NCBI RefSeq assembly: GCF_042654585.1
Contig: NZ_JBHSGR010000007.1
Span: 62,001-126,000 of the forward strand
Origin: Geodermatophilus arenarius
GTDB taxonomy: Bacteria; Actinomycetota; Actinomycetes; Mycobacteriales; Geodermatophilaceae
Direction: 5' to 3'
DNA: 64,000 bases
This document shows, piece after piece, positions 41,217 through 51,615 of this stretch. Made by a program: the position numbers and the translations under genes. A model generated the notes under the pieces. The model was given only the letters and a program-made list of their open reading frames with translations, did no database searches and was not told the origin of the DNA. Every line of letters starts with the position of its first letter. The stretch's first letter is position 1.

Positions 41217-43490
41217 GTGACGACCACCGCCCCCCGCACCGCCACCGCGATCGACTACGACCCGTTCCGGCCGGACTTCTACACGTCCGACCCCTTCGGC
41301 CTGTACCGCCGGATGCGCGACGAGGCACCGGTGTGGCACAGCGAGCGCTGGGGCTGGTACGTGCTGACCCGCTTCGAGGACGTGCGGGCGGCCGCGCTCG
41401 ACGCGGACACCTTCCGCAGCTTCGAGGGCATGGACATCGACGACAGCCGCCTCGAGCAGGCGCCGCCGGGGTCGATCGGGAGCATGGACAACCCCCGGCA
41501 CGACCAGGTCCGCTCGGTCGTCCAGCCGTACTTCGTGCCCCGCCGGATCGCCGACCGGGAGGACGGCATCCGCGCCGTCGTCCGCGGGCTGGTCGGCACC
41601 TGGCGGGACCGCGGCACCGGCGGGCGGGGCACGGTCGACATCGCCCAGGAGCTGGCCTGGCCGATGCCCTTCGACGTGTTCTTCCACCTCATGGGCCTGC
41701 CGGGCCGGCACGACCCCGACCCCCTCGAGCAGGCGCGCCGCGAGCAGCTGGAGCACTGGACGCACGAGCTCAAGGACCGCGTGCCCGGCACCCCGCACCT
41801 CACCCCCGTGGCGCGGGCGGCCACCGCCGGCGTGCAGCAGTTCTTCATCGACCTGCTCGACGACCGCTGCCGCGCCGCCCGCGACGACCTGGTCACGCGG
41901 TTCGTGCAGGCCGACGTCGACGGCGTGCCGTTCGTCCCGGAGCGGGTGACGACGGAGTCCGAGGTCAGCGGCCTGATGATGATCCTGTTCCTCGGCGGCG
42001 TGGAGTCCACCGCCGGGCTGACCGGGACGCTGTTCCAGCTGCTGGCCGAGAACCCGGACCAGCGGGCGCTGCTGCGGGCCGACCCCTCGCTGATCCCGGC
42101 CGCGGTCGAGGAGGCGATGCGGCTGGTCACCCCGCTGCAGCTCACCGCCCGCACCACCTCCCGCGAGGTGACGCTGCACGGCGTGACGATCCCGGCCGGC
42201 GGCCGCGTCGTCCTAGTCATGGGCGCGGCCAACCGCGACGAGCGGCAGTTCCCCGACCCCGACGCGTTCGACGTCACCCGGCCCCGCGGCCGCCACCTCG
42301 GCTTCGGCGAGGGCGTGCACGGCTGCCTGGGCGCCCCGCTGGCCCGGCTCGAGGCGCGGATCGCGCTGGAGGAGGCGCTGCCGGTGCTCGGCGACTACGA
42401 GCTGGCCGGCCCGCCGGTCTTCTACCCGAGCTCCCCGAACATGTACGTCTGGAAGAACCTGCCGATCAGCTTCGGCGGGGCCGCCCGGCACCGCCCGCAC
42501 GTGGAGGAGGTCCGGCACCGCACCACCAGCGTCACCCTCGCCGCCACCGAGTTCGAGGCGCCGGCCCGGGTGGCGGCCAAGCGCGAGGTCGCCGACGGCG
42601 TGGTGGAGCTGGTGCTGCGTGCGGCCGACGGCTCACCGCTGCCGGCGTGGGAGCCGGGCGCGCACGTCGACCTGGTCCTCGACGGGGCGCCCACCCGGCA
42701 GTACTCCCTGTGCGGCGACCCCGCCGACCACTCCGCGTACCGGCTCGGCGTGCTGCGCGACCCCGACGGGCGCGGCAGCTCCCGGTACGTGCACGACACC
42801 CTCCGGGAGGGCGACCCCGTGCGGGTGCGCGGCCCGCGCAACAACTTCCCGCTCGCGCCCTCGCCGCGGTACCTGTTCATCGCCGGCGGCATCGGCATCA
42901 CGCCGGTCCTGCCGATGGTCCGGGCGGCCGAGGCGGCCGGCGCCGACTGGCGGCTGGTCTACGGCGGCCGGCGCCGCGCCTCCATGGCCTTCCTCGACGA
43001 GCTGGCCCCCCACGGCGACCGGGTGTCGGTCCGCCCGCAGGACGAGACCGGCCTGCTCGACCTGCCCGCGCTGCTCGGCACCCCGCAGCCGGACACCCTC
43101 GTCTACTGCTGCGGCCCCGAGCCGCTGCTCGCGGCGGTCGAGCGCGCGGTCGCCGGCTGGCCCCCGCGGTCGCTGCGCGTGGAGCGCTTCGCGCCGCGCC
43201 CGCGGACCGGGCCGGTGCGCGACGAGCCGTTCGAGGTGGTGCTGCGGCGCAGCGAGCTGACCCTGCCCGTGCCGGTGGACCGCTCGATCCTGGAGGTGGT
43301 GGAGGCGGCCGGGGTCGGGGTGCTGTCCTCCTGCGCGGAGGGCACCTGCGGCACCTGCGAGACGGCGGTGCTGGCCGGCACCCCCGACCACCGCGACTCC
43401 GTGCTCAGCGACGACGAGCGGCAGGCCGGCGACTGCATGATGATCTGCGTCTCCCGCGCCGCGGGCCCGCGTCTGGTGCTGGACCTGTGA
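41217..43490 (+). CDS. Self-sufficient cytochrome P450-PFOR reductase fusion (CYP116B-like)
   Basis: This 757-residue enzyme has residues 1-410 as a P450 with ExxR in EEAMRL and the haem-thiolate motif FGEGVHGCLGAP (Cys370). The I-helix reads LFLGGVESTAG in place of the classical AGxDT. Residues 435-660 are a phthalate-dioxygenase-reductase-type FMN/NADH module (RQYSLCGDP, GGIGITPVLPM, YCCGPEPL). The C-terminus is a plant-type [2Fe-2S] domain (CAEGTCGTC at 706-714). The length and order fit P450RhF. A role in oxidative O-demethylation or hydroxylation is likely, with unknown substrate. It overlaps the dehydrogenase downstream. Confidence 0.92.
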   Translation: MTTTAPRTATAIDYDPFRPDFYTSDPFGLYRRMRDEAPVWHSERWGWYVLTRFEDVRAAALDADTFRSFEGMDIDDSRLEQAPPGSIGSMDNPRHDQVRSVVQPYFVPRRIADREDGIRAVVRGLVGTWRDRGTGGRGTVDIAQELAWPMPFDVFFHLMGLPGRHDPDPLEQARREQLEHWTHELKDRVPGTPHLTPVARAATAGVQQFFIDLLDDRCRAARDDLVTRFVQADVDGVPFVPERVTTESEVSGLMMILFLGGVESTAGLTGTLFQLLAENPDQRALLRADPSLIPAAVEEAMRLVTPLQLTARTTSREVTLHGVTIPAGGRVVLVMGAANRDERQFPDPDAFDVTRPRGRHLGFGEGVHGCLGAPLARLEARIALEEALPVLGDYELAGPPVFYPSSPNMYVWKNLPISFGGAARHRPHVEEVRHRTTSVTLAATEFEAPARVAAKREVADGVVELVLRAADGSPLPAWEPGAHVDLVLDGAPTRQYSLCGDPADHSAYRLGVLRDPDGRGSSRYVHDTLREGDPVRVRGPRNNFPLAPSPRYLFIAGGIGITPVLPMVRAAEAAGADWRLVYGGRRRASMAFLDELAPHGDRVSVRPQDETGLLDLPALLGTPQPDTLVYCCGPEPLLAAVERAVAGWPPRSLRVERFAPRPRTGPVRDEPFEVVLRRSELTLPVPVDRSILEVVEAAGVGVLSSCAEGTCGTCETAVLAGTPDHRDSVLSDDERQAGDCMMICVSRAAGPRLVLDL

Positions 43491-44506
43491 CCGCCGGCCC
43501 GCTGGGCGTCGCCCTCCTGGGGTCGGGGCGGATGGGCGCCTTCCACGCGCAGACCCTGGCCCGGCGGCTGCCGTCCGCGCGGCTGGTGGCCGTGGCCGAC
43601 CCCGCGCAGGGCGCCGCCGAGTACCTGACCGGGGTGCTCGGCGCGGGCCGGGCCTACACCGACGCGGCGCAGGTGTGGGACGACCCGGAGGTCGACGCCG
43701 TCGTGGTGGCCGCGCCGGCCCGCGCGCACGCCGACCTCGTGGTCGCCGCCGCGGCCGCCGGCCGGCACGTGTTCTGCGAGAAGCCGATGGCGGTGACGCT
43801 GCCCGACGCCGACCGCGCCATCGACGCCGCCCGCGCCGCCGGCGTGGTGCTGCAGGTGGGCTTCAACCGCCGCTTCGCCCCGGACTGGGCCGCCGCCCGG
43901 GCCCTCCTGGACGACGGCATGCTGGGCACGCCGCGGCTGCTGCGCTCGCTGACCCGCGACCCGGGCGGCTTCGTCCCGGCGCGGGTGCGGCCGGACACCG
44001 TCTTCCTGGAGACGCTGATCCACGACTTCGACACGCTGCGGTTCCTGCACCCGGGCGCGGAGGCGGTGGAGGTGCACGCCGTCGCCGACGCGCTGGTCGA
44101 GCCGGCCTGGCGGGACCGGGGGCTGCTGGACACCGCGGTCGTCGTCGTCCGCTTCGCCGACGGCGCGATGGGGGTCGCCGAGGCCTGCTTCGAGGCGTCC
44201 TACGGCTACGACGTCCGCGGCGAGGTGCTCGGCTCCGGCGGCATGGCCACCATGGGCGACGGCCGCCGCACCGGCATGGTGTTCTCCGGCCCCGGCGGCC
44301 GGGTGGCGGAGACCGTCCGCAGCGACCAGGAGCTGTTCGCCGGCGCCTACACCGCCGAGCTCGCGGCGTTCGTCGACGCCGTCCGCGGCCGGACGCCGCC
44401 CCCGGTCACCGGGGAGGACGCCCGCGCGGCGCTGGCGATCGCGCTGGCCGCCGCGGAGTCGGTCCGGGCGGGCCGGCCGGTGCGGACCGACGAGGTGGAG
44501 AAGTGA
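43487..44506 (+). CDS. Gfo/Idh/MocA oxidoreductase, inositol 2-dehydrogenase-like
   Basis: This 339-residue protein has VALLGSGRMGAFHAQTLARRLPSARLVAVAD (NAD site), FCEKPMAVTLPDADRAIDAA and QVGFNRRFAPDW, and the catalytic segment ETLIHDFDTLRFLHPG with the family Asp/His. This set is characteristic of IolG-type enzymes that oxidise inositol to inosose. The GTG start overlaps the P450 stop in GTGA, so monooxygenase and dehydrogenase are translationally coupled. Confidence 0.9.
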   Translation: MTAGPLGVALLGSGRMGAFHAQTLARRLPSARLVAVADPAQGAAEYLTGVLGAGRAYTDAAQVWDDPEVDAVVVAAPARAHADLVVAAAAAGRHVFCEKPMAVTLPDADRAIDAARAAGVVLQVGFNRRFAPDWAAARALLDDGMLGTPRLLRSLTRDPGGFVPARVRPDTVFLETLIHDFDTLRFLHPGAEAVEVHAVADALVEPAWRDRGLLDTAVVVVRFADGAMGVAEACFEASYGYDVRGEVLGSGGMATMGDGRRTGMVFSGPGGRVAETVRSDQELFAGAYTAELAAFVDAVRGRTPPPVTGEDARAALAIALAAAESVRAGRPVRTDEVEK

Positions 44507-45279
44507 GCCGGTACCGGCTCGCGGCGTCGGCGGAGATGCTGTTCCTCGACCTGCCGTTCCCCGAGCGGGTGCGGCGGATCGCCGCCGCCGGTCTCGAGGT
44601 CGAGATCTGGGACTGGACGGCGAAGGACCTCGACGCGCTCGCCGGCACCGGCGCCACGTTCTCCTCGATGACCGGCTACGTCACCGGCACCCTCGCCGAC
44701 GACGACGGCGCGGCCGAGCTGCTGCGCACCGCCGAGCTGTCGCTGGCGGCCGCCGAGCGGCTGGACTGCCCCCGGCTCAACGTGCACGGCACCGGGCTGG
44801 ACGCCCGCGGGCTGCCCGTCGTCCCCGCGGTCGTCGTGACCCCGGCGATGTGGCTGACCGCCGCCCGCACGCTGGCCCGGCTGGCGGGGCTCGGCGAGCG
44901 GGTCGGGCGGGTGTTCACCCTGGAGAACCTCAACACCGCCGTGGACCACCCGGGCACCCCGTTCGCCCGGGCCGCGGACACCATCGCGCTGGTCGAGGCC
45001 GTGGGCAGCCCGCACCTGCGGCTCAACCTCGACCTCTACCACGCGCAGATCGGCGAGGGGAACCTGGTCGCGCTGGTGGAGCGGGCGCTGCCGCTGGTCG
45101 GCGAGGTGCAGGTGGCCGACGTCCCGGGGCGGTGCGAGCCGGGCACCGGCGAGATCCGCCACGAGGCGGTCGCGGCCGCGCTCGACCGGCTCGGCTACGA
45201 CGGCGTCGTCGCGCTGGAGGGCTGGGCGTCCGGCGACCCGGACGACGCGCTGAAGGCGTTCCGCGCCGCCTACGGCTGA
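44503..45279 (+). CDS. Hydroxypyruvate isomerase/IolI-like TIM-barrel protein
   Basis: This 258-residue protein of the Hyi group has LAASAEMLFLDLPFPERVRRIAAAGLEVEIWDW, VFTLENLNTAVDHPGTPFARAADT (Glu ligand), LRLNLDLYHAQIGEGNLV (Asp, His), VQVADVPGRCEPGTGEI and VALEGWASG (Glu). It is the same length and layout as the protein at 20973. GTGA overlaps the dehydrogenase. It may isomerise inosose or a keto-sugar acid. Confidence 0.88.
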   Translation: MSRYRLAASAEMLFLDLPFPERVRRIAAAGLEVEIWDWTAKDLDALAGTGATFSSMTGYVTGTLADDDGAAELLRTAELSLAAAERLDCPRLNVHGTGLDARGLPVVPAVVVTPAMWLTAARTLARLAGLGERVGRVFTLENLNTAVDHPGTPFARAADTIALVEAVGSPHLRLNLDLYHAQIGEGNLVALVERALPLVGEVQVADVPGRCEPGTGEIRHEAVAAALDRLGYDGVVALEGWASGDPDDALKAFRAAYG

Positions 45280-45284
45280 CGTGT

Positions 45285-45308
45285 TTGTCCGGACGTCCTG
45301 ATGTCCGG
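45285..45308. promoter_or_regulatory. TGTC-N2-GAC operator cluster upstream of gntR
   Basis: TTTGTCCGGACGT (45284-45296) contains TGTC-CG-GACG, and ATGTCCGG follows at 45301. On the reverse strand the first site reads ACGTCCGGACAAA, which resembles the iolC site TGTCCTGACAAA. The position between the previous operon and the regulator gene suggests autoregulation. Confidence 0.55.
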
Positions 45309-45417
45309 CTGCCCCGATGTGGGGACGACAGGAGGTGCCCGCCCGGGTGCGATCATCGGGGACGCGGGAAGCGGGTCTCCGGACCGACCCGCGGTGCTCG
45401 CTTCCCGGGAGGCAGAC

Positions 45418-46146
45418 GTGCTCACCTTCGACATCGACCGCTCCAGTCCCACGCCGCTGTACTTCCAGCTGGCGCAGGCCATCGAGGGGGCGATCACCGG
45501 CGGCTCGCTGCCCCCGGGCTCGCGGCTGGAGAACGAGCTGCTGCTGGCCCAGCGCTACGGGCTGTCCCGGCCGACGGTCCGCCGCGCGGTGCAGGAGCTG
45601 GTGGACAAGGGCCTGCTGGTCCGCAAGCGCGGCGTGGGCACCCAGGTGATCCAGCCGCACGTCCGCCGGTCGGTGGAGCTCACCAGCCTCTACGACGACC
45701 TGTCCCGCGCCGGCGAGGCGCCGACGACCGAGGTGCTGTCCCTGGAACGGCGGCCCGCGCCGGCCGACGTCGCCGGGGAGCTCGACCTCGCGCCGGGGGA
45801 GGAGATCGTGGTGGTCCGCCGGCTGCGCCGCTCGCACGGCGAGCCGCTGGCGCTGATGACCAACCACCTGCCCGGCCGGTTCGACCCGTCGGTGGAGGAC
45901 CTCACCGAGCGGGGGCTCTACCAGTACCTGCGCGCGCAAGGGGTGCACCTGCGGGTGGCCCACCAGCGGATCGGCGCGCGCCTGGCCCGGGCCGACGAGG
46001 CGCGGCTGCTGCAGGAGCCGCCGCGGGCGGCGCTGCTGACCATGGAGCGGACGGCGTTCGACGACAAGGGCGGCGCGGTGGAGCTCGGCCGGCACGTCTA
46101 CCGCGCGTCCCGCTACGACTTCGAGACGACGCTCGTCGGCCGCTGA
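45418..46146 (+). CDS. GntR-family (HutC-type) regulator, likely IolR
   Basis: This 242-residue protein has an N-terminal winged helix (PLYFQLAQAIEGAITGGSLPPGSRLENELLLAQRYGLSRPTVRRAVQELVDKGLLVRKRGVGTQVI) and a C-terminal UTRA ligand domain (AGELDLAPGEEIVVVRRLRRSHGEPLALMTNHLPGRFDPS, LGRHVYRASRYDFETTLVGR). GTG 45418 follows CGGGAGGC and begins just before the conserved start. The long in-frame upstream extension from 45301 overlaps the operator and is rejected. It is the best candidate for the TGTC-N2-GACA binding protein. Confidence 0.92.
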   Translation: MLTFDIDRSSPTPLYFQLAQAIEGAITGGSLPPGSRLENELLLAQRYGLSRPTVRRAVQELVDKGLLVRKRGVGTQVIQPHVRRSVELTSLYDDLSRAGEAPTTEVLSLERRPAPADVAGELDLAPGEEIVVVRRLRRSHGEPLALMTNHLPGRFDPSVEDLTERGLYQYLRAQGVHLRVAHQRIGARLARADEARLLQEPPRAALLTMERTAFDDKGGAVELGRHVYRASRYDFETTLVGR

Positions 46147-46271
46147 CGGCGGCCGGTGTGCCCGGTCACGGTGCGCACACTCACAGGCCGGATGCCGCAC
46201 CGCCGCGCCGCGCGCGAGGACGATGGAGTCGGTACAGAGAAGACGACGCAGACGCAGCTCGGAGAACCGCC

Positions 46272-46475
46272 ATGTCCACCCTCCTCACCCCCTCCCGCCG
46301 CGGCTCCGTGTGGCAGCGGTCCCGCCGCGCCCTCGAGCGCGAGCTGGCCGACTACGCCACGACCGCCGACCGCGACGACCTCACCGCCCTGCTCGAGGGC
46401 CGCGGCTCCGGCGAGAGCCTCGCCGCCGAGATCCTGGGCCGCCAGGCGCACCGGGCGCTGTTCGCCCGCGCCTGA
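46272..46475 (+). CDS. Small basic hypothetical protein (67 residues)
   Basis: The sequence is Arg-rich and helical in appearance (GSVWQRSRRALERELADYATTADRDDLTALLEGRGSGESLAAEILGRQAHRALFARA) with no signal or membrane segment. ATG 46272 follows GGAGAACC. The ELADYATTADRDDLTALL segment is reminiscent of small actinobacterial proteins of unknown role. It has its own promoter-sized gap and is separate from the inositol genes. Confidence 0.7.
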   Translation: MSTLLTPSRRGSVWQRSRRALERELADYATTADRDDLTALLEGRGSGESLAAEILGRQAHRALFARA

Positions 46476-46492
46476 CCCGTCCGGCGGGCGGG

Positions 46493-47083
46493 CTAGGGCA
46501 GCCGCTCGAGCTCCCCGCCGTCCCACTCCCAGCGGACGGTCATCCGCCCGGACGGCCCGCCGGCGTGGGTGTCGCCCGGCTCGTACACCCGCATGACCGC
46601 CACCACCCGGCCGTCCTCGACCGAGAGCCCGTCCGGGTCGTAGACCGGCGGCAGGACGTCGGCCCGCGGCAGCGTGCGCGGGCTCGGCAGCACGGCCAGC
46701 CGGCGGCCGCCGGCGTCGAGGACGTGCACCTCCTCGACGATCCCGTTCGACGGCTGCGGGGAGCACCGCAGCAGGACGACGGTGTCCGGCCGGCCGTCGC
46801 CGTCGACGTCCCCGCTCACCGCGGCGCCGAGGGAGACGTCGAACCAGTCGTAGGGACCCGCGGCGGCCGGCACCCGCGCCGACCCGTCCCGCAGGGTCGC
46901 CGCGAACCCGTCCGGGACGACGCCGTCGCAGGTCACGGTGTAGGTGGTGTTCCGCCAGTCGGGGACGCGCGTCGCCGGAGCCGCCGGGGCGGGGGAGGCG
47001 CCCGGGTCACCGGCGCAGCCGGCCAGCAGGAGGCACGCCCCCACACCGGCCGCGCTCAGCCGGCGGATCGCCGCGTCGGACAT
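46493..47083 (-). CDS. Secreted lipoprotein with a Ca-binding-like loop, function unknown
   Basis: This 196-residue protein has signal MSDAAIRRLSAAGVGACLLLAGCAG (lipobox LLAGC). The mature domain has one Asp-rich turn SGDVDGDGRPDTVVLLRC, like an EF-hand/FG-GAP repeat loop, and three Cys that could form disulfides (YTVTCDG, LLRCSP). The C-terminal VRWEWDGGELERLP suggests a beta-rich fold. It converges with the small gene at 46272. Confidence 0.75.
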   Translation of the reverse strand: MSDAAIRRLSAAGVGACLLLAGCAGDPGASPAPAAPATRVPDWRNTTYTVTCDGVVPDGFAATLRDGSARVPAAAGPYDWFDVSLGAAVSGDVDGDGRPDTVVLLRCSPQPSNGIVEEVHVLDAGGRRLAVLPSPRTLPRADVLPPVYDPDGLSVEDGRVVAVMRVYEPGDTHAGGPSGRMTVRWEWDGGELERLP

Positions 47084-47156
47084 CGGGCCTTCCCTCGGCC
47101 GGGGCGGAGGAACGGGGGAGCACCCCTCCGGACCGAGCGTCCCACCGTCCGGGCCC

Positions 47157-47417
47157 TCAGGCGAACGGGTTCTCGCCGGCCTCGACCTGCGCCGCGAGCT
47201 CCCGCAGCGCCGCCCGGTCCGGCGTGCCGCCGGCCTCCCGCACCGCGGCCCCCAGCGCGGCGGCCACCTCGTCCGCGGGCCGTCCCGCCATGCGGTCGGC
47301 GACCGCGGCCAGCGTGGGCGCGACCCGCTCGCTGAGCAGCTGCTCCCGCCGCGGGTCCGGCGGGCGCAGCAGCCGCAGCAGCTCCTCCTGCAGCCCGCTC
47401 CGGGGTCGGCGTCCCAC
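47157..47417 (-). CDS. Small hypothetical protein (86 residues)
   Basis: The sequence is GLQEELLRLLRPPDPRREQLLSERVAPTLAAVADRMAGRPADEVAAALGAAVREAGGTPDRAALRELAAQVEAGENPFA, all-helical in appearance and without membrane segments. GTG 47417 is preceded by GGAGGGAGGGAG, a very strong ribosome-binding site. It is divergent from the metallo-hydrolase gene at 47514 and has no recognised domain. Confidence 0.72.
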   Translation of the reverse strand: MGRRPRSGLQEELLRLLRPPDPRREQLLSERVAPTLAAVADRMAGRPADEVAAALGAAVREAGGTPDRAALRELAAQVEAGENPFA

Positions 47418-47513
47418 CGGCTCCCTCCCTCCGACGGCCCGGCCAGTCGACACCCCGCCGGGCGGCCGGGCAAGCCCCGCGGCGCTACCGTCCGGGCGAG
47501 GGAGGGAGCGCCG

Positions 47514-48233
47514 GTGCACGAGGTCACCGAGGACGTCTTCTGCGTGCCGAGCACCGCGGTCAACCGGGTGCTGGTCCGCGACGGCCGCGACCTGACCCTG
47601 GTCGACGCCGGGTACCCGGGCGACGCCGCGGGCCTCGCCGACGCCGTCCGCGCCCTGGGCTCCCGGCCGGAGGACGTGCGCGCCGTCCTGGTCACGCACG
47701 CCCACGTCGACCACGTCGGCGGGCTGTCCGCCCTCACGCCGGGCACCCCCGTGCTCGTGCACCCGGACGAGCTGCCGAACGCCCGCGGGGAGCGCCGCGA
47801 GCAGGCCACGCCGCTCGACGTCGCCGTCCGGGCCTGGCGGCCGCGGGTCGCCCGGTGGGCGCTGTCGATCGTGCGGGCCGGGGCGACCGCGCACCCCGTC
47901 GTCGCCGCGGCGCGACCGCTCCCCGGCGGCGGCCCCCTGGACCTGCCCGGCGGGCCGGTCCCCGTGCCCACGCCCGGCCACACCTCGGGCCACACCGCCT
48001 ACCTGTTCCCCCGGCACGGGGTGGTGGCGACCGGCGACGCGCTGGTCACCGGGCACCCGACGTCGCGGGTGCGCGGACCGCAGCTGCTGCCGGGGTTCTT
48101 CTCCGCCTCGCCGGACCGCGCCCGGGACGCCCTCGGCGCGCTCGCCGCGCTGCCGGCCGACCTGCTCGTCCCCGGCCACGGCGACCCGTGGCGCGGCGAC
48201 CTCGCCGCCGCGGTGGCCCTGGCCCGTCGGTGA
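47514..48233 (+). CDS. Metallo-beta-lactamase-fold hydrolase
   Basis: This 239-residue protein has the zinc site VTHAHVDHVGG (HxHxDH), then GHTSGHTAYLFPRHGVVATGD (His and Asp) and VPGHGDPW (His), a complete set of glyoxalase-II-like ligands. The FCVPSTAVNRVLVRDGRDLTLVDAGYPGD start is typical. RBS GGAGGGAG precedes GTG 47514. The substrate is not deducible. Confidence 0.93.
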   Translation: MHEVTEDVFCVPSTAVNRVLVRDGRDLTLVDAGYPGDAAGLADAVRALGSRPEDVRAVLVTHAHVDHVGGLSALTPGTPVLVHPDELPNARGERREQATPLDVAVRAWRPRVARWALSIVRAGATAHPVVAAARPLPGGGPLDLPGGPVPVPTPGHTSGHTAYLFPRHGVVATGDALVTGHPTSRVRGPQLLPGFFSASPDRARDALGALAALPADLLVPGHGDPWRGDLAAAVALARR

Positions 48234-48318
48234 CGGGGGCTCCCGCCGCGATGAGTTCCGGCCGGGGCGGGGGTCCTCCCTGGGAACCGCCGGCGACGAG
48301 ATCCCCCCGGAGGACGCC

Positions 48319-49134
48319 ATGACGACCGTCCCGGACCGCCCCGCCCCCGCGCCCACCGGCCGCCCGCCCGTCGTCGACCGGGCCACCTGGCAGGCCGCCC
48401 GGGACGAGCTCCTGGTCCGCGAGAAGGCGCACACCCGCGAGGGCGACGCCATCGCCGCGGCCCGCCGCCGGCTGCCGATGGTGGAGGTCGACGGCGCGGC
48501 CGAGGTCGTCGGACCCGACGGCCCGGTCCCGTTCCCCGACCTGTTCCAGGGCCGCGCCGAGCTCCTCGTCTACCACTCCATGTGGTACGACGGCGCGCCG
48601 CACCAAGGGCAGTGCGAGGGCTGCACCTTCAACCTGTGGCACCTGCGGGACGCCGTCTACCTCCACGCCCGCGGCGTCTCGTCCGCCGTCCTGACCTCGG
48701 GCCCCTGGGACGAAGTGGCGCCCTTCGTCGAGTTCATGGGGTACGCCCAGCCCTGGTACTCGGTGCGGGGCGCGGAGGAGCGGATCGCCACGGAGGAGGG
48801 GCACCTGTCCTGCTACCTGCGCGACGGCGACCGCGTCTTCCTCACCTACTCCACGACCGGCCGGGGCAACGAGCCGGCCGACGGGACTCTCGGCCTGCTG
48901 GACATGACGCCCTACGGCCGCCGCGAGGCGTGGGAGGACGTCCCCGAGGGCTGGCCCGCGGCCCCGCAGGTCGGCTCACCGGTCGGCGGGCACGGCGCGC
49001 CGATCTGCTGGTACTGGCGCTCGGACGCCGACGGGAACGCCGCCTGGGGCCCGACCAGCCGCCCCGTGCCCCAGTGGACCCGCCCCGGCGCGACCCCCGT
49101 GGACACCCTCGGCCGGCACGCCCCCTCCCACTGA
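48319..49134 (+). CDS. DUF899-family thioredoxin-like protein
   Basis: This 271-residue protein has RDELLVREKAHTREGDAIAAARRRLPMVEVD followed by LFQGRAELLVYHSMWYDGAPHQGQCEGCTFNLWHL, the conserved DUF899 core with a Cys-x-x-Cys (CEGC). Also present are WYSVRGAEERI, VFLTYSTTGRGNEPADGTLGLLDMTPYGRREAWED and CWYWR. The family is described as thioredoxin-like with unknown substrate. ATG 48319 follows CGGAGGAC. Confidence 0.92.
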   Translation: MTTVPDRPAPAPTGRPPVVDRATWQAARDELLVREKAHTREGDAIAAARRRLPMVEVDGAAEVVGPDGPVPFPDLFQGRAELLVYHSMWYDGAPHQGQCEGCTFNLWHLRDAVYLHARGVSSAVLTSGPWDEVAPFVEFMGYAQPWYSVRGAEERIATEEGHLSCYLRDGDRVFLTYSTTGRGNEPADGTLGLLDMTPYGRREAWEDVPEGWPAAPQVGSPVGGHGAPICWYWRSDADGNAAWGPTSRPVPQWTRPGATPVDTLGRHAPSH

Positions 49135-49144
49135 CCGGGCGCGC

Positions 49145-50638
<1,494 letters not shown>

Positions 50639-50661
50639 GGCTGCTACTCCCGGGGTGGGTG

Positions 50662-51615
50662 TCACGGAGCGGTGTCGTCGGGGAGCGGTGTCTGCGGGAA
50701 GTTCGGCCGTTCCGACGCGCCGGTGTCGGGTCGGGCGGCGCCGCGGCCGGCGTCGTCGGGGAAGTGCTTGGCGACCAGCTCGCGGATGGCCTCGAGCATG
50801 CGCGTCCCGGACTCGCGGGCCTGGTCGTCCCAGCCGAACACGCAGGTGGTGAGGACCCCGTCGAAGCCGGTGCCGGCCAGCGCGGCGAAGGCCTCGTCGA
50901 AGTCGACGTCGCCGCGGCCGATCTCCATGTGCTGGTGGACGCGGGTGGTGTTACCGGGCGGGTTGGTGATGTAGCGCAGCCCGTCGGAGGCACGGTGGTC
51001 CATCGAGTCGGCGACGTGCACGTGGGTGAGCAGGTCGCCGGCGTGCGCGATGATCCCGGCGGCGTCGTCGCCCTGGTGGAAGGTGTGCGGCGTGCAGTAG
51101 AGGAACGACACGCACGGCGAGTCGATGCCGCGGACCATGTCGACCGCGGGGTGGCCGAGCTCGATGAAGTCGTCCGGGTGCGGCTCGAGGGCCAGCCGGA
51201 GCCCCTCCCGCTCGAGGACGGGCAGCAGCTCCTCCATCGACCGCCAGAACATCGCCTCGGCGAGCTCCGGCGCCTCGGGGCGGCCGTTGAACTCCGAGTT
51301 CACCGTGTCCACGCCGAGCTCGACGGTGATCTCGATCGCCCGCCTCCAGTAGCGCACCGCCGCCTGCCGCTCGTCCTCGCCGGGCCCGGACCAGCGCATG
51401 ACCGGCAGCACCGAGGTGACGCCGACGCCGGCGTCGGCGAGCCGTGACCGGAACGCGCGGACGGTGGCCAGGTCCACGCGGGGGTGCTTGAAGAACGGGA
51501 CGAAGTCCTCCCGCGGGGACAGCTCGATCCACTCGTAGCCCATCGCGGCGACGACGTCGGGCAGCTCCAGCAGCGGCGTGGTCCGCAGCATCTGCGGGTC
51601 CAGGGCGATCCTCAC
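50662..51615 (-). CDS. IolH/IolI-like TIM-barrel protein
   Basis: This 317-residue sugar isomerase/epimerase-like barrel has RIALDPQMLRTTPLLELPDVVAAMGYEWIELSPREDF, LRLALEPHPDDF (Glu), FLYCTPHTFHQGDD and LTHVHVADSMDHRASDGLRY (His). In actinobacterial iol operons this position is occupied by iolH. An inosose isomerase role is plausible but unproven. The acidic ligand after the Glu appears replaced in FLYCTPHT. GTG overlaps the upstream stop by four bases. Confidence 0.85.
   Translation of the reverse strand: MRIALDPQMLRTTPLLELPDVVAAMGYEWIELSPREDFVPFFKHPRVDLATVRAFRSRLADAGVGVTSVLPVMRWSGPGEDERQAAVRYWRRAIEITVELGVDTVNSEFNGRPEAPELAEAMFWRSMEELLPVLEREGLRLALEPHPDDFIELGHPAVDMVRGIDSPCVSFLYCTPHTFHQGDDAAGIIAHAGDLLTHVHVADSMDHRASDGLRYITNPPGNTTRVHQHMEIGRGDVDFDEAFAALAGTGFDGVLTTCVFGWDDQARESGTRMLEAIRELVAKHFPDDAGRGAARPDTGASERPNFPQTPLPDDTAP

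Noticed and set aside
45301..45417. N-terminal extension of the GntR regulator
   Set aside because: The region is the operator-bearing promoter and encodes nothing like the conserved GntR start. GTG 45418 has a proper RBS.
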